Source of the DNA: a virus
Direction: 5' to 3' (one strand)
Virus record (IMG/VR): IMGVR_UViG_3300010885_025146
Coordinates: 1 to 20,345 of that record
Length of the DNA stretch: 20,345 nt
Every line of letters starts with the position of its first letter. Position 1 is the stretch's first letter. This document shows, in pieces, positions 5,867 through 13,359 of the stretch. The position numbers were made by a program, and so were the translations under genes. The notes beneath the pieces were generated by a model. That model made no database searches. It worked only from the letters and a program-made list of their open reading frames with translations, and was not told the origin of the DNA.

Positions 5867-5988
5867 TATATTAACTCCGATAATTCATTGTATTTAATTT
5901 TATAACCTTTACTTAAGAATAAATCTACTGTGTTAAGGTCTTTTGTTTCTACTATTACATATTTATTAAACAGTATAAATGTTGTCAT
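5866..5988 (-). CDS. Short gene, 40 aa, filling an operon gap
   Basis: An ATG at 5986-5988 opens a 40-codon frame ending at a TAA (5866-5868) that shares one base with the next gene's ATG. Its start overlaps the last 23 nt of the upstream gene. GGAAAGAG directly before the ATG gives a ribosome binding site, though closely spaced. The product (MTTFILFNKYVIVETKDLNT, then a helix-like SKGYKIKYNELSELI) looks like a small folded alpha/beta unit. No family is recognised. The fit between neighbours is the main evidence that it is real. Confidence 0.65.
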   Translation of the reverse strand: MTTFILFNKYVIVETKDLNTVDLFLSKGYKIKYNELSELI

Positions 5989-6310
5989 ACTCTTTCCAAA
6001 ATAATTGTTCTATTTTATTCATTTCTTTATTAATATACTTATCTAAGAATTTAAACTGCTTTTCACTAAGGTTAAAACTAGTGTTAGTAGGATATCCGTC
6101 ATAGTCACAAGTGTTACAAACAGCCTCAAGAACTTCTATGTTGGTAAGTTCTGCGTATTCTGCTTCACAAAAGAAACTACTTGATTTTCTTTCCCCGTAC
6201 ACAAAGCATTCTAATAAAAGATCTACTTCATGGATAATACAAGGAATCACTAAATCATGTTCTAAGCTGGGATTAATGCCAGCAAGGTTTAGAGTATAAG
6301 CGATTTTCAT
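5966..6310 (-). CDS. Hypothetical protein, 114 aa, first of the leftward operon
   Basis: Not recognised. It starts MKIAYTLNLAGINPS, has acidic and Cys-containing central segments (FFCEAEYAEL, AVCNTCDYDGYP) and ends in a helical segment (EKQFKFLDKYINKEMNKIEQLF). The two Cys in CNTC alone do not make a metal site. I prefer the ATG at 6308-6310; a TTG two codons upstream (6316) is in frame but no better served, and neither has a strong ribosome binding site. As the first gene after the divergent AT-rich region it probably lies nearest the leftward promoter. Confidence 0.75.
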   Translation of the reverse strand: MKIAYTLNLAGINPSLEHDLVIPCIIHEVDLLLECFVYGERKSSSFFCEAEYAELTNIEVLEAVCNTCDYDGYPTNTSFNLSEKQFKFLDKYINKEMNKIEQLFWKEYDNIYTV

Positions 6311-6440
6311 GTTCAATTTTTTAATTATATTTAAAAGATGGTTTAATATAACATAAAAATTAATTTAATCCTAGATTTAATTTTTTTATTTTATTTATTT
6401 GTTGTATTAATATAAGAATAAAAATTATTTGGGTTTTAAA
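6311..6440. promoter_or_regulatory. AT-rich divergent promoter region
   Basis: The leftward operon and the long rightward operon diverge from this stretch, which is nearly all A and T. TATATT (- strand, 6345-6350) and TATAAG (+ strand, 6411-6416) are possible -10 elements, but neither has a convincing -35 at normal spacing. The presence of promoters is inferred from gene order; the exact sites are not resolved. Confidence 0.45.
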
Positions 6441-6542
6441 ATGCAAAAAATTAAAAAAATATGTGAATCCTACTTGTGCATTTTAAAAAAGTGTGGAATA
6501 ATAGCCTCACGTTATCAAAACGGCTTTAATCATGGTGGTTAG
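6441..6542 (+). CDS. Possible short leader gene, 33 aa
   Basis: An ATG at 6441 opens a 33-codon frame (MQKIKKICESYLCILKKCG at the start) that ends 27 nt before the next gene. It is basic and Cys-rich. A weak GGG lies 8 nt before the start. It may be a small protein or leader peptide of the rightward operon, or chance in AT-rich DNA. The two halves of its product (Lys/Cys-rich, then ASRYQNGFNHGG) match no family I know. Confidence 0.35.
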   Translation: MQKIKKICESYLCILKKCGIIASRYQNGFNHGG

Positions 6543-6569
6543 AGTTTATAATCAAAACTGGAGTGTGTT

Positions 6570-6977
6570 ATGACTAAAGTATTATTAGGTAAATTGAAAG
6601 ACAACAATGAAGCTTGTTATCTCACCAAACATGAATGGTCTTGTGGCTGGTATTGGTCTTTTGGTTGGCTAGGAAATAAAGACTCACACTATCATTTTAG
6701 TGCTTTTTTAAAAGATAGTAGACTAGTTTCAGAAGTATTTGAAACTACTAATATAAGCAAAGATGCTTGGTGGGTAATAAGGGATTTGTTTGTACAAGCC
6801 TATGCTTTACAAAAAGCGGCTGAAGTGTATCATCGTGGTGGTGGTCAAACAAGCAAACTAGGTACTACAGACTTAGTACGCGATAAAGATATGGTTACTA
6901 GACTTAATCAAGACTTAGAGAAAGTATTAGATACTTTATGGGCTTTTGTATTAGAAGCTATAAAGGAGGGTAAATAA
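6570..6977 (+). CDS. Conserved-looking phage protein of unknown function, 135 aa
   Basis: The protein is strikingly aromatic at the N-terminus (HEWSCGWYWSFGWLGNKDSHYHF, residues 21-43), then helical (ISKDAWWVIRDLFVQAYALQKAAEVY), then a Gly-rich loop (HRGGGQTSK) and a final helix. I recall this aromatic pattern in early proteins of phages of Gram-negative bacteria but know of no assigned function. The start has CTGGAG 7 nt before the ATG, preceded by TATAATCAAA, the same leader that precedes the gene at 7383. It heads the long rightward operon. Confidence 0.88.
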   Translation: MTKVLLGKLKDNNEACYLTKHEWSCGWYWSFGWLGNKDSHYHFSAFLKDSRLVSEVFETTNISKDAWWVIRDLFVQAYALQKAAEVYHRGGGQTSKLGTTDLVRDKDMVTRLNQDLEKVLDTLWAFVLEAIKEGK

Positions 6978-6979
6978 TC

Positions 6980-7333
6980 ATGACATACGATATAAACCAC
7001 GTTATAAACCACGTTTACACAGGCACACCAGACTACTTTGCAGGTACTAACCTGCCAACTGTACAAGTAGAAGTAGATAGCAATACTACTTATCAAGATA
7101 TAAAAGATATGTTGTTGGATAGTAACTATAGCCATCTTTATCAGTTAGAACTAAAAGAAGAGTTTCAACTTGATATTTATGAGCAAGCTGTAGAAGATAT
7201 TTTCAGTGATATTGCTAGACTAGGTAATTTAGGAAATACTCCTTACGTTTTTGAAGATATTGAATATTGCGAAGACTATCCTTGTTATTCAATCTTTACT
7301 GTAAATCTAGTAGAACAAACAGAACAATATTAA
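6980..7333 (+). CDS. Hypothetical acidic protein, 117 aa
   Basis: Not recognised. It is strongly acidic and Tyr-rich (TYQDIKDMLLDSNYSHLYQLELKEEFQLDIYEQAVEDIF in its middle third), with a C-terminal acidic stretch ending FTVNLVEQTEQY. No membrane segment or metal motif is seen. AAGGAGGG before the start is a strong ribosome binding site although spaced long. It begins 2 nt after the preceding stop. Small acidic phage early proteins often mimic DNA or inhibit host enzymes, but nothing here shows that directly. Confidence 0.82.
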   Translation: MTYDINHVINHVYTGTPDYFAGTNLPTVQVEVDSNTTYQDIKDMLLDSNYSHLYQLELKEEFQLDIYEQAVEDIFSDIARLGNLGNTPYVFEDIEYCEDYPCYSIFTVNLVEQTEQY

Positions 7334-7382
7334 ATTTTACGACTAATATAAAGTAAAAACTATAATCAAACTGGAGCAAGTA

Positions 7383-7643
7383 ATGAACCTACAAGATTTA
7401 ATAAATAAAAGAGTCTTTCTAACAGACTCACAGCAAAATTCACTTATAACAGTAATAGCTTTTGGTAAGAAACAAGAAGTTAAAAGACTAATAAAAGAAG
7501 TGATAAAGAACAAGTTCTTTACAGTCTTTGACGGTAGCATTTACAGTGAGAAGTTCACTGTTAAAGCTGATGAAGTAGTTTACAATGGTAGTAAGAAAGA
7601 TTTAAACGATTTAATCAATGTCATATTAAAGGGAGCAAGATAA
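7383..7643 (+). CDS. Hypothetical protein, 86 aa
   Basis: Not recognised. It is a small basic protein with alternating beta-like segments (NSLITVIAFGKKQEVKRLIK, NKFFTVFDGSIYSEKFTVKADEV), which suggests a small beta-rich fold. CTGGAG 7 nt before the ATG and the upstream TATAATCAAA repeat the leader of the gene at 6570. The stop is directly followed by the ATG of the next gene (TAAATG), so the two are likely coupled. Confidence 0.8.
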   Translation: MNLQDLINKRVFLTDSQQNSLITVIAFGKKQEVKRLIKEVIKNKFFTVFDGSIYSEKFTVKADEVVYNGSKKDLNDLINVILKGAR

Positions 7644-7952
7644 ATGTCAAACAATACAATCAAAAAGACTATAAAGTTATGTCTATTAGGCTCATATAAC
7701 AAAAACAAAGAAATAAACATACGCGCTTTTCCTGAAGGTTACGCTTTTATAGCTGGGGATGATGAAATAGTATTAGTAGACGGGTATGAAGTAGAAGTTA
7801 TCGTAGAAGGTTTAGTAGAACAAGATATAATAATAAAAGCAATAGAAACATTAGAAGCTAAAAAAACTAAACTTTTATCAGATAATGTGAAGAATGTAGC
7901 TTTTATTGATAGCAAAATAAACCAACTAAAACTACTAACTTTTGTAGGTTAA
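7644..7952 (+). CDS. Hypothetical protein, 102 aa
   Basis: Not recognised. The N-terminal 60 residues look beta-rich (KLCLLGSYNKNKEINIRAFPEGYAFIAGDDEIVLVDGYEVEVIVEG), and the C-terminal part is a helix pair (IIIKAIETLEAKKTKLL, KINQLKLL). GGGAG stands 10 nt before the ATG. It sits immediately before the Dda-like helicase, 3 nt apart, so it may be a helicase accessory protein, which is inference from position only. Confidence 0.8.
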   Translation: MSNNTIKKTIKLCLLGSYNKNKEINIRAFPEGYAFIAGDDEIVLVDGYEVEVIVEGLVEQDIIIKAIETLEAKKTKLLSDNVKNVAFIDSKINQLKLLTFVG

Positions 7953-7955
7953 CGC

Positions 7956-9275
7956 ATGGCACTTAATAAAGATCAGGAAAGTGCCTTGCACACTATAACT
8001 AAAATATGGTGGAAGAGTAACGAAATATTCATGGTGTTGGATGGAGCTGGAGGCACTGGTAAAAGTTACCTAGTAGACTCAGTTCTTTCTACTTTAAACT
8101 GTACACCGTTACTCTTAGCTCCTACTAATGAAGCTCTTAAACAGCTAAAAGATAAAGTTAAAGGTAAGTACGATTTTAAGACTGTTCATAGTGCGTTAGG
8201 TATTATTCCTAGCAAGACTGAGAAAGACTTAAAGTTTGAACAAGTTAAATTACCTAACTTCTGGGAAGAGTATAATCTTTGTATTATAGACGAAGTTAGT
8301 ATGTTAGACGACTTCTTACTAGACATACTGCTTGATATAGGGATTAAAATCCTATTTGTAGGGCATAGTTCACAGTTACCGCCAGTAACACAGAGAAGAT
8401 TAAGTACGGATAAATGTATTAGTCCTGTGTTTACTAAAAACTTTAGAACTATTACCTTAAAACAGCCTATGCGTAATACTGGGGAGTTATGGGAGTTTAA
8501 TAACTATTTAGACTCGATAATATATTCTGCTATAACATTTGTTCCAGATACTTTTGATATAACTAAGGCTGATTTAATGACACTACTTAATACTAGTGTA
8601 GATGATTTTTTAACTGATAAAACTAAAATAGCTTTATGGACTAATGACGGTGTTAATGTATACAACCAAAAGGTAAGAAAGATTATTCATGGTGAGAAGG
8701 CAAGAAGTGAAAAATTCTTACCTAAAGATAGAATCATATTAACTACGCCTTTAAACCTAATTCATAACCTAGAAGCTAAGAAACAGTATGATCTATTTAA
8801 AAGCTTTGATAGTAAGGTTGAAGTAGATACTTTGTTCACTAATAGTAAGGGTACTGTGGTAGGCTCTACTAGAGTAGTAGTTAAAATTAACTCTACTCTA
8901 GTCATACCTTGTTTTAAACTATCAGTTAGATTTGATGATTCCCCAGAAAATGTACTAGATATTTATACTTGTGAAGATGAAAAAGACCGTAATAGTATAG
9001 CGATATACTATGAACATCAAGCATGGACTATTAAAAACTCAGTTGAACGTGGTAGAGCTTTTCAAAGAAGACGCTTCATGCTTGGATGTTTTGGGGATAT
9101 AAAACATTTTTATGCTTGTACCAGCCACCGACTGCAAGGTAGTTCTGTACCTAATATTATTGTTATTGACTCTGATATAAGAAAAAACTCTAATATTATA
9201 GAACAAAAGAAGACACGTTATGTTGCTTGTAGTAGAGCTATCAACAATCTTTACTTTTTTAGAGGTATTTTATAA
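7956..9275 (+). CDS. Dda/RecD-like superfamily 1B DNA helicase
   Basis: A 5'-3' DNA helicase of the T4 Dda/RecD2 type is predicted. Motifs: Q-motif-like LNKDQESAL (3-11), Walker A GAGGTGKS (30-37, Lys36), LLAPTNEA (motif Ia, about 53-60), IDEVS (111-115), GHSSQLPPV (136-144), a late TSHRLQGSS segment (motif V) and RYVACSRAINNLYFF (motif VI). The length of 439 residues equals that of T4 Dda. Motif III has His in place of the usual Asp (GHSSQ for GDxxQ), which is unusual. Such helicases load at forks and remodel proteins on DNA. The stop overlaps the next start as TAATG. It complements the 3'-5' UvrD-like helicase on the other strand. Confidence 0.93.
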   Translation: MALNKDQESALHTITKIWWKSNEIFMVLDGAGGTGKSYLVDSVLSTLNCTPLLLAPTNEALKQLKDKVKGKYDFKTVHSALGIIPSKTEKDLKFEQVKLPNFWEEYNLCIIDEVSMLDDFLLDILLDIGIKILFVGHSSQLPPVTQRRLSTDKCISPVFTKNFRTITLKQPMRNTGELWEFNNYLDSIIYSAITFVPDTFDITKADLMTLLNTSVDDFLTDKTKIALWTNDGVNVYNQKVRKIIHGEKARSEKFLPKDRIILTTPLNLIHNLEAKKQYDLFKSFDSKVEVDTLFTNSKGTVVGSTRVVVKINSTLVIPCFKLSVRFDDSPENVLDIYTCEDEKDRNSIAIYYEHQAWTIKNSVERGRAFQRRRFMLGCFGDIKHFYACTSHRLQGSSVPNIIVIDSDIRKNSNIIEQKKTRYVACSRAINNLYFFRGIL

Positions 9276-9679
9276 TGTTTGCTCCTATACCAGTAGAACC
9301 AGAAATAGTTAAATATGAAAGTGGTTTTACAGAAGATCAAGAACATGAGATAGTTTTAAAACATAGTTTAATATCTAAAAGGAATCTTACAGAAGAACCT
9401 ATAACACTAGAGGAATTTAGAGATGTTATTGTTCCTTATTTCAGAGTTAAAAGAACAGAAGCATTTAATCTTAATGTTGGAAAGGAGAAAGTAAAGAAAG
9501 AAAGAGTAGTTAAAGAAAAGGTTGTAAAGGAGAAAGTAGTTAAGGAAAAGAAGTTAACTAAAAAGGAGATAGAGAAGCAGATAATGAGTTTAGCTTTTAA
9601 AAAGGCTAGAGGTGAAGACCTTACTGAAACTGAACAAGAATTTTTTGATAAACATGTAGTTAAAGAGGAATTGATATGA
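9275..9679 (+). CDS. Lys/Glu/Val repeat protein, 134 aa
   Basis: Not recognised. The N-terminal half is acidic (EPEIVKYESGFTEDQEHEIV, EEPITLEEFRDVIVPYF). Residues about 68-98 form a basic repeat (KVKKERVVKEK, VVKEK, VVKEKK) built on a VVKEK unit, followed by a helical tail. The repeat looks like a charged single helix or flexible basic linker that could contact DNA or a partner protein. It starts on the last base of the helicase stop with AGAGG upstream, and its end overlaps the next start as ATGA, so it is fully embedded in the operon. Confidence 0.8.
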   Translation: MFAPIPVEPEIVKYESGFTEDQEHEIVLKHSLISKRNLTEEPITLEEFRDVIVPYFRVKRTEAFNLNVGKEKVKKERVVKEKVVKEKVVKEKKLTKKEIEKQIMSLAFKKARGEDLTETEQEFFDKHVVKEELI

Positions 9680-10407
9680 GTATTAGTACAGAGAAAGAGT
9701 ATAATACAAGAAGCGGGTTAAAGGTGGAACTCTGTGATTTTTCAACACTTATTTCTAAGCCTGTAGTAGTAGGCTATGTTTTAGATTCCAACGGCAAAGT
9801 ACCGACTATTTGGAGTAAAAATACTGGTAAATGTGTTTATAGGAAGCAATTTTTAGAACCTTATGACCTGATAGAAGTTAAAAAAGAACAAGAAGTGGTA
9901 GATATGAATGTTGACATCACTAAAGAATATACTAATATTCAAGGGCGTAAACCAACACTACTTGCTTATTTACCAGAGTATAGTACAACTTATGGTGAAG
10001 ATATTGAATGTTTAGCCCTTTATAAAGATGTTGTCATAGGCCAAATAGTAGCATCTTTTGGTGGTGCTATTGTAGTCTGGGATAGAAAAACAGGCAAAAC
10101 ATTATTCCCTATCTATTATAGGAATGATTATGATCTTATACCCGTAGAAGCTCCAACACAAAAAGAGCCTGATAAATATGATCTTAACTTAGACGATTAC
10201 TTAATGGTGTGGGACACTGAAGACATGCAATTAGGAGCATACTTTTCTCATGTAGATTCAGAAGGTTATATAAATGTTTTTAATTTTGGTTATAAACTTA
10301 CTGATGTAGAAGATCGTATAAAAAGACTAGAAAACACATTTAAAATGCCTATTAATACTATACCAAGAGTAGTGAGATTTAAACACTACAAGAAACTAGG
10401 AATTTAA
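9676..10407 (+). CDS. Hypothetical protein with two related halves, 243 aa
   Basis: Not recognised. The first two thirds contain two similar segments: GYVLDSNGKVPTIWSKNTGKCVYRK near residues 33-57 and GQIVASFGGAIVVWDRKTGKTLFP near residues 117-140. Each has a hydrophobic strand, (I/V)W, a K-T/N-GK turn, and is followed by YDLI(E/P)V. This suggests an internal duplication of a beta-rich domain. The remainder (VWDTEDMQLGAYFSHVDSEGYIN) may be a third diverged copy. The start uses the ATGA overlap with the previous gene. No catalytic motif is seen. Confidence 0.82.
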   Translation: MSISTEKEYNTRSGLKVELCDFSTLISKPVVVGYVLDSNGKVPTIWSKNTGKCVYRKQFLEPYDLIEVKKEQEVVDMNVDITKEYTNIQGRKPTLLAYLPEYSTTYGEDIECLALYKDVVIGQIVASFGGAIVVWDRKTGKTLFPIYYRNDYDLIPVEAPTQKEPDKYDLNLDDYLMVWDTEDMQLGAYFSHVDSEGYINVFNFGYKLTDVEDRIKRLENTFKMPINTIPRVVRFKHYKKLGI

Positions 10408-10408
10408 A

Positions 10409-11431
10409 ATGAAAAGACTAGATACAATTTTCCCTGTCGCCTTCTCGAACACTATGATGCAAGATATCTGGAAGTGTGAGCTATACTTCTTTAGAGCGCA
10501 TTGTCAAAAGCTTATTAGTGTAAATAGAAAAAGTAGTGACCTTATAGCAGGAGGACATTTCGCTAAAGGTTGTGAACTAGTAAGAAAGTCCTACTTTAAT
10601 GAGAATCGTGCAGTTGACGAAAGCATAGAAATAGGGTATAATTATATACTTGACGCTGAAGACACAGGTGACCCAATAAAGAGCAATGAACGCCTAGCAA
10701 CTACTTTAAAGAAGTATTTTGAACGGTTTCCTTTAGATGGTCAAATTACGCCAGTTAAACTAGTAGATGGTACTCATGCTATTGAGTATAACTTTGAGTT
10801 TGATCTGGGTATTCCTCACCCAGAACTAGAAGGAGTTAATCTAACTTATAAAGGTAAACTAGATGGCCTTTATGAAAGAAGATTCCAAGGTAAAAGAATT
10901 AATTGTTATGTCGTAGATGAAAAGACTTGTAATCAAGTTAGCAGAGTCAACGGTAGTAAGTTTGTAGATATAACAGCAGAAGAAGATATCTATAAGACTG
11001 ACGGGCAGTTTATTGGGTATCATTGGGCAGCTAGACAACTAGGTATTGAGACTACCTCAAGTCTTATCTATAAAGTACCAATACTAACTAAACATGAAGA
11101 CGCTTTTGAACTTACAGTTCCTATCAACTATTTTATGATTTTCCACTGGTATAATTCTACCGTTAGTAAGATCGCTGAATTAGTAGAAAAGTATAAGTAC
11201 CTGAAGCTAAACAATACAACTGAAGGTTTTGTACCACAATTTGCATTCCACCCAAGTTATACAGGTAATTCTTGTCTTGCTTATAAAAGACTGTGTACAT
11301 ACGCTGAAGGTTGTAAAATACCAGAAGGTGATGAGATATTAGGCAGCAGTATGAAACAAGTAGTATGGGATTCTGTTAGTAAAACAGAAGTTAGTTTGAC
11401 TGAGTATAAGAAACTAAAGGGTTATAAATGA
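10409..11431 (+). CDS. PD-(D/E)XK nuclease with Cas4/AddB-like cysteine set
   Basis: A RecB-family exonuclease is predicted. The core motifs are D152 in GKLDGL, then D170-E171-K172 in VVDEKT, which supply the metal-binding Asp, Glu and catalytic Lys, followed by Gln200 in TDGQFIGY (RecB Q-motif). His50 in AGGHFAKG may complete the site. One Cys near the N-terminus (C23, WKCELYF) and three near the C-terminus (C289, C296, C302) match the layout by which Cas4 and AddB clamp a 4Fe-4S cluster across the nuclease domain, though the C-x6-C-x5-C spacing is its own. The next gene encodes a RecA-fold ATPase and overlaps as ATGA, so the pair likely works in phage recombination or end processing. Confidence 0.85.
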   Translation: MKRLDTIFPVAFSNTMMQDIWKCELYFFRAHCQKLISVNRKSSDLIAGGHFAKGCELVRKSYFNENRAVDESIEIGYNYILDAEDTGDPIKSNERLATTLKKYFERFPLDGQITPVKLVDGTHAIEYNFEFDLGIPHPELEGVNLTYKGKLDGLYERRFQGKRINCYVVDEKTCNQVSRVNGSKFVDITAEEDIYKTDGQFIGYHWAARQLGIETTSSLIYKVPILTKHEDAFELTVPINYFMIFHWYNSTVSKIAELVEKYKYLKLNNTTEGFVPQFAFHPSYTGNSCLAYKRLCTYAEGCKIPEGDEILGSSMKQVVWDSVSKTEVSLTEYKKLKGYK

Positions 11432-12279
11432 GAATCAAACAAGCAATAATACTTTTATATGGTCTTGGTTGTGTAGGTAAGTCTTTTAGTCTTGCTACTT
11501 TATTCAAACTGAGAGATATCAGACATAACCAACGTGTTATACTATTAAGTACAGAAAAGAATAGTCTTGATGGTATAGAACGTGGTTTAGCGCACTATAA
11601 GATAAAGTTAGAAGAAGGTCAATTCTATTATACGGTTATTAAACCTAAACAAGCTAAAGCTTTTAAACAGGAATTAATAGCACTTAAGAAGTTTGCTTCT
11701 GAAACTGTTAGCCAAACACAAAGTACAGACAAGAATAGTAATGCTAATAAAGACAAGTATACTTACTTTATTGATGTTATTGGTGGTTTAGAAACTTTTA
11801 CTGGTGTTGATTATGTTACAGGGGAGGAGGTTAAATTAGGTAATATAGCAGAACTAGGAGAAGAAGATATTCTAATAGTAGATGGTCTTTCACCTATTAT
11901 TCATGGTATGTGGAGTCTTCTACAAGGAGATAGAAAGGTAAACCAGATAGGTGATTATCAAGTAATACAGAAACAAATTAACGACTTCACCTATCAACTA
12001 GTTAATAATATAGAATGTAGTCTTATTATGTTAGCTCATGCTGATAGAATCATGGATGATATAGAAAAGGTGGAGAAGATAAGAGTAGCTTTAGATGCTG
12101 GAGTTGCTTTATCAGGTAAGTACATAGGTAAATACAGTGATGTAGTGTATGCTTATATAACTGCAGCAGGTAAAAGAGTCTGGACTGGTAAAAAAGTAGG
12201 TGTAGAGTTGGCGGTAAGGAATTTTCCAGAACAAGACCAACTTGAACCTGATTTTTCTTTATACAACTTTTTTAAGTAG
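11428..12279 (+). CDS. RecA-fold ATPase, possible Sak4-like recombination protein
   Basis: A single RecA-like ATPase domain: Walker A GLGCVGKS (12-19, Lys18), a strand with STEKNSLDGIERGL (41-54), a putative Walker B ILIVDGL (148-154, Asp152), then SLIMLAHADR (198-207), where the His resembles the sensing position of RecA-type cores. Residues about 95-108 are a Ser/Thr/Asn-rich insert (TQSTDKNSNANKDK). Phage ATPases of this type are annotated as Sak4-like single-strand annealing proteins or simply AAA ATPases. Position between an exonuclease and a putative SSB supports recombination. The start overlaps the previous stop and has AAAGGG upstream. The ATPase fold is sure; the Sak4 role is inferred. 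Confidence 0.82.
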   Translation: MRIKQAIILLYGLGCVGKSFSLATLFKLRDIRHNQRVILLSTEKNSLDGIERGLAHYKIKLEEGQFYYTVIKPKQAKAFKQELIALKKFASETVSQTQSTDKNSNANKDKYTYFIDVIGGLETFTGVDYVTGEEVKLGNIAELGEEDILIVDGLSPIIHGMWSLLQGDRKVNQIGDYQVIQKQINDFTYQLVNNIECSLIMLAHADRIMDDIEKVEKIRVALDAGVALSGKYIGKYSDVVYAYITAAGKRVWTGKKVGVELAVRNFPEQDQLEPDFSLYNFFK

Positions 12280-12286
12280 TCTTGCT

Positions 12287-12442
12287 ATGTTTAGAAGTTT
12301 TATTTACAAAAGAGAGTTTCTTAAAGATAGAAAGCGTACTTATAAATTATCTTGTCCTAGTAGGTTATGGGCTATTATTAATAAAGATAGAATTAACTAT
12401 CGTAAAAGAAGGAAGGTTGAATATGAAACGTACAAAATGTAA
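12287..12442 (+). CDS. Possible small basic protein, 51 aa
   Basis: The ATG at 12287 opens a frame whose product is very basic (REFLKDRKRTYKL, NKDRINYRKRRKVEYE), which could bind nucleic acid. It begins 8 nt after the ATPase stop and runs 20 nt into the next gene. No good ribosome binding site precedes the ATG. It fills an otherwise empty stretch of about 140 nt in a compact operon, which is the main argument for it. I rate it as uncertain. Confidence 0.35.
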   Translation: MFRSFIYKREFLKDRKRTYKLSCPSRLWAIINKDRINYRKRRKVEYETYKM

Positions 12443-12593
12443 ACTAAAAGGTTCTTCTAATATGAAGAAAGATACTTATGTAATAGCAGCTAATGGTGAG
12501 AAGGTTTTTAAACAAGGTTTTAGAGGGTTTAAAGGTTTCTCATATCATCCAACTAAAGGTTTTAAGAAAGTTTCTGATTATAAACCAGACTAA
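12423..12593 (+). CDS. Small basic hypothetical protein, 56 aa
   Basis: AAGGAAGG ends 6 nt before the ATG at 12423, the best ribosome binding site in this stretch, so I start the gene here rather than at the ATG 141 nt upstream in the same frame, whose extension (hydrophobic LVLVGYGLLLIKIEL) looks like untranslated background. The protein is basic and aromatic (MKRTKCKLKG, then FKQGFRGFKGFSYHPTKGF), with a repeated F-x2-GF pattern. No family is recognised. After it, 12594-12702 holds no gene and no clear promoter or terminator. Confidence 0.65.
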   Translation: MKRTKCKLKGSSNMKKDTYVIAANGEKVFKQGFRGFKGFSYHPTKGFKKVSDYKPD

Positions 12594-12702
12594 TCTTATT
12601 TATAGGCCGATACCTATACGGATACTACATCTACCCGTTAGATAGACTAGATAATGTACCTAGAATTAACTTAAACTAATTAAACTAAACAGGAAAAAAA
12701 TC

Positions 12703-13359
12703 ATGGCGAAGAAAGAAACAGAAAAAAGATCATTTGGCTTTAATACAACTAACCTAGCTACAGCACCTTTATTACTAGAAGAAGGTATCTACACTGGTAT
12801 AATGGCTAACCCTTCTGTGGTTGGGAAAGAAAATAAACAACATATTAGCATTACCAAAGAAAAGAAGTATGATAAAGTTTCTAAGAAGTACGAAGAAACT
12901 GACGAATGGATTATAGAAGGTAATATATTCTTTGGGGTTACTCTTACCGACCCAAAAGCTATAGAAGCTCTACAACGTGAAGAACCTAAAGTATTTGGTG
13001 GTAGAATACGTTTATCGTTCGATAAAGAAACCTTAACACTAGTTGATAATCCTGTTTTAGGTGCTTGGTTGTCTGCTCTAGGACTACATGAAACAAACTT
13101 TTCTGAGAATGTAGACTTTGCTTATAATGAAGATATTACAGTACCAGAAGAGTTGACGTCAGTACCTAATATTATAGATATGCTTAACTCTTTAGAATAT
13201 CAAAGAGCTATGTTTAATGATATCTGTAATGCAGCTAATAATGTACCTGTACGAGTACATGTTAAAAAACAACCACAGTACAATAACAAAGCTGTACTAG
13301 AAAATATCATTAATACTGGTAACTTTAACGACTTTTGCGGTATTTTAGCAGCAGAATAA
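12703..13359 (+). CDS. Candidate single-stranded DNA-binding protein, 218 aa
   Basis: The function is inferred mainly from place and size. The gene lies between recombination genes and the DNA polymerase, where phages often encode SSB or a polymerase accessory protein. The sequence begins MAKKETEKRSFGFNTTNLAT, has beta-rich stretches (LLEEGIYTGIM, EWIIEGNIFFGVTL, RIRLSFDKETLTLVDNPVL) suggestive of an OB-like barrel, and a later basic segment (VPVRVHVKKQPQYNN). It lacks the acidic tip typical of cellular SSB, although it ends ILAAE. AGGA is present before the ATG. An alternative is a DUF669-type phage recombination accessory protein. Confidence 0.55.
   Translation: MAKKETEKRSFGFNTTNLATAPLLLEEGIYTGIMANPSVVGKENKQHISITKEKKYDKVSKKYEETDEWIIEGNIFFGVTLTDPKAIEALQREEPKVFGGRIRLSFDKETLTLVDNPVLGAWLSALGLHETNFSENVDFAYNEDITVPEELTSVPNIIDMLNSLEYQRAMFNDICNAANNVPVRVHVKKQPQYNNKAVLENIINTGNFNDFCGILAAE

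Noticed and set aside
12282-12422. Upstream extension of the 56-aa gene giving 103 aa
   Set aside because: The extension has no ribosome binding site, whereas AAGGAAGG stands before the internal ATG at 12423.
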